Shown here: piece by piece, positions 42,591 to 44,473 of the stretch
Position numbering within the stretch: the stretch's first letter is position 1
Layout of the letters: every line of letters begins with the position of its first letter
Source: Bacteroidales bacterium
GTDB lineage: Bacteria; Bacteroidota; Bacteroidia; Bacteroidales; FEN-979
Assembly (NCBI GenBank): GCA_016783905.1
Contig: JADHVQ010000010.1
Span: 1-44,473 of the forward strand
Length of the DNA stretch: 44,473 bases
Direction of reading: 5' to 3'
Program-made: the position numbers and the translations under genes
The notes under the pieces: generated by a model
Told to the model about the DNA's origin: nothing
The model's database searches: none
The model's input: the letters and a program-made list of their open reading frames with translations, nothing else

Positions 42591-44169
42591 AAAACAACAG
42601 GATGCTGCTTGCAGTATCCTTATAAAAAGAAGAAATAGCATGGAAAACAACAACAATAGACCTACCCAGGAGCAAATCAACAAGACCCTCTGGGAAGCCT
42701 GCGATACCTTTCGCGGTGCTTTTGATTCGTCTGAATACAAGAATTACATCCTGGTATTCATGTTCATTAAATACCTTAGTGATGTATGGAAAGATACGTA
42801 TGAGGAATATAAAAACAGGTATGGAAATGATGAAGAATTAATTCAACGCAAAATGAAGCGGGAACGTTTCGTGCTGCCTGAGAATTGCAACTTCAATTAT
42901 ATCCATGAGCACAGAAATGATCCCGATATCGGTGAGAAAATTGATAAAATTTTAGCAAAGATCGAAGATGAAAACCTTGCCAAACTGGAGGGTGTTTTCA
43001 GGAATATAAGCTTTAATTCTGAAAAGCTGGGGCAGACAAAAGACCGTAATCGAAGGCTGCAAAACGTGATCAATGATTTTGCTAAACCTGCATTAGATTT
43101 TCGCCCTTCCGTTTTAGGTAACAAGGAAGATATCATTGGAAATGCTTACATGTACCTGATTGAACGATTTGCTTCCGGCGCAGGTAAGAAAGGAGGTGAG
43201 TTTTATACGCCTCATGAAGTTTCGGTAATACTGGCTAAACTGTTGAGCCCGAGACCTGGAAGCCGTATCTGTGATCCTGCCTGTGGATCGGGTTCATTGC
43301 TGATCACTGTTTCGGAGGAGGTAAAAGAAGAGGACGGAACTCCTTCACATAACTATGCATTATACGGACAAGAGAGCAATGGTGAAACCTGGGCATTGAG
43401 CAAGATGAATATGTTCCTGCATAGTATTAATGCTGCTCAAATTGAGTGGGGAGATACCATTAACAATCCCCGGTTACTGGAAGGTGATCAGCTGATGAAA
43501 TTTGATGTGGTTGTAGCTAATCCACCATTTTCGCTTGACAAATGGGGACATGAAAATGCAGATTCAGACCGGTTTAAAAGATTCTTGCGAGGTGTGCCTC
43601 CACGCACCAAAGGGGATTATGCCTTTATCCTTCATATGATTGAGACAGCCGAACCCAATGCCGGTAAGGTGGGTGTTATAGTCCCCCATGGTGTACTTTT
43701 TCGGGGCAGTTCCGAAGGGGCTATCCGTAAAAAGCTTATTGAAGAAAACTTACTGGAGGCAGTTATCGGCCTTCCTACTAACCTTTTCTATGGTGTGGGT
43801 ATCCCGGCGGCTATTCTTGTTTTCAACAAAGCTAAGGGTGAAAATACGGATGTACTTTTTATTGATGCCAGCAGGGATTATGAGGAAGGGAAGAAGCAAA
43901 ACAAACTCAGGGAGCAGGATATCGACCATATCATTGAGGCCTACCGTAAGTTTGAATCAGAAGATAAATATGCCTGCCGGGCAACTATGGATGAGATCCG
44001 GGAAAATGACTTTAACCTGAACATTCCGAGGTATGTGGATACTTTTGAAGAGGAAGAAGAGGTGGATATTATGGCAGTGCAAAAAGAGATAGACCATCTG
44101 GAAAAGGAACTCACTGATGTAAGAAAAGAGATGAAAGCTTATTTAAAGGAACTTGGATTTGATTCTTAA
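42580..44169 (+). CDS. hsdM: Type I restriction-modification DNA adenine methyltransferase subunit
   Basis: HsdM transfers a methyl group from SAM to adenine N6 in the sequence chosen by HsdS. The 529-residue protein has the N-terminal HsdM helical domain (TLWEACDTFRGAFDSSEYKNYIL), SAM motif DPACGSGSLL (about residue 230), and catalytic motif NPPF (about 312). GGEFYTPHEV is also typical. The ATG at 42580 overlaps hsdS; an alternative ATG at 42640 (MENNNNRPTQ) resembles the usual family start and is also plausible. The S-before-M order is less common. The restriction subunit is not in the window and would be expected downstream. Confidence 0.93.
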   Translation: MATKKQQDAACSILIKRRNSMENNNNRPTQEQINKTLWEACDTFRGAFDSSEYKNYILVFMFIKYLSDVWKDTYEEYKNRYGNDEELIQRKMKRERFVLPENCNFNYIHEHRNDPDIGEKIDKILAKIEDENLAKLEGVFRNISFNSEKLGQTKDRNRRLQNVINDFAKPALDFRPSVLGNKEDIIGNAYMYLIERFASGAGKKGGEFYTPHEVSVILAKLLSPRPGSRICDPACGSGSLLITVSEEVKEEDGTPSHNYALYGQESNGETWALSKMNMFLHSINAAQIEWGDTINNPRLLEGDQLMKFDVVVANPPFSLDKWGHENADSDRFKRFLRGVPPRTKGDYAFILHMIETAEPNAGKVGVIVPHGVLFRGSSEGAIRKKLIEENLLEAVIGLPTNLFYGVGIPAAILVFNKAKGENTDVLFIDASRDYEEGKKQNKLREQDIDHIIEAYRKFESEDKYACRATMDEIRENDFNLNIPRYVDTFEEEEEVDIMAVQKEIDHLEKELTDVRKEMKAYLKELGFDS

Positions 44170-44179
44170 ATCAAGACTT

Positions 44180-44473
44180 ATGAAAATTCAATACTGCTCT
44201 GATCTGCACCTGGAATTCCCTGAAAACCAGAGGTATTTAAAAGAAAACCCAATTGAACCGCTTGGAGATATACTCATATTAGCAGGGGACATACTTCCAT
44301 TTACGCTGAACCATAAAGAATTTGAGTTTTTTGATTTTGTTTCCGAAAGATATGAAATTGTTTATTGGTTACCCGGAAACCACGAGTATTATCACTCAGA
44401 TGTAGCAAGCTATGGAAACTATCAATACAGAAAAATCCGCAAAAATGTTCTTATTGTTGATAATATTAAAATA
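44180..44473 (+). CDS. Metallophosphoesterase (calcineurin-like), partial at window end
   Basis: The frame is open from ATG 44180 to the end of the window (98 codons). It carries metal-binding motifs of calcineurin-like phosphoesterases: SDLHLEF near the start, LAGDI, and GNHEYY. The substrate cannot be told; nucleotides or phosphoesters are possible. It begins 10 bases after hsdM in the same orientation and has the same low GC, so it is probably carried with the restriction-modification island. Confidence 0.85.
   Translation, partial: MKIQYCSDLHLEFPENQRYLKENPIEPLGDILILAGDILPFTLNHKEFEFFDFVSERYEIVYWLPGNHEYYHSDVASYGNYQYRKIRKNVLIVDNIKI

Overview
The window looks like a chromosomal segment of a Bacteroidota bacterium, most likely an uncultured Bacteroidales-type lineage of about 50% GC. 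Evidence: -7 promoter boxes of the Bacteroidota form TAnnTTTG, several with a TTG about 20 bases upstream; type IX secretion (T9SS) cargo tails beginning VYPNP or IYPNP; a PorE-like T9SS protein; a SecD-SecF fusion; DUF4290, LruC and FISUMP domain proteins.

Layout. 1-1.5 kb: the end of a damaged repeat-rich surface protein. 1.6-7.7 kb: DUF4290-murA (overlapping), grpE-dnaJ, and an ABC exporter pair. 7.7-10.2 kb: a deoxyhypusine-synthase-like gene convergent with an arginine decarboxylase gene, a probable polyamine pair. 10.4-21.7 kb: secDF, a PorE-like OmpA protein with an extra C-terminal domain, purM, a small membrane protein, a lipoprotein amidotransferase, prfA, pyrF and (reverse) ilvE. 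21.8-26.5 kb: a lipoprotein and an LruC protein, a decayed nucleotidyltransferase, htpG, and a reverse-strand four-helix-bundle (23S IVS-type) gene boxed by inverted repeats. 26.5-33.2 kb: lemA and two TPM-domain genes, cydAB with a 40-residue candidate third subunit, a substrate-binding lipoprotein and a DedA protein. 33.3-41.8 kb: two large T9SS cargo proteins (BNR propeller; M14 peptidase), a DUF4440-like lipoprotein, an MFS transporter and an internally deleted rsmE. 41.8-44.5 kb: an AT-rich, probably acquired type I restriction-modification locus (half-size hsdS, hsdM, start of a metallophosphoesterase) running off the window.

The most striking pattern is not a gene. Most short intergenic gaps hold tiny tandem arrays of unrelated 7- to 10-base units, with period 7 dominating (GACGAGG/GACGAAG, AATTACG, TTTCGGG, ACGTGAG, GNGGACT). 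They repeatedly start on or within a few bases of a stop codon. One GACGARG array lies in frame inside a protein domain, and two inverted copies bracket the four-helix-bundle gene. They resemble the heptanucleotide STRR sequences known from cyanobacteria. Other notable points are a MurA with Asp at the usual catalytic Cys, a degenerate aspartic-protease-like domain on the PorE-like protein, an RsmE lacking about 50 internal residues, and a CydX-like small ORF.

No tRNA, rRNA, CRISPR array, insertion sequence or convincing rho-independent terminator was seen.
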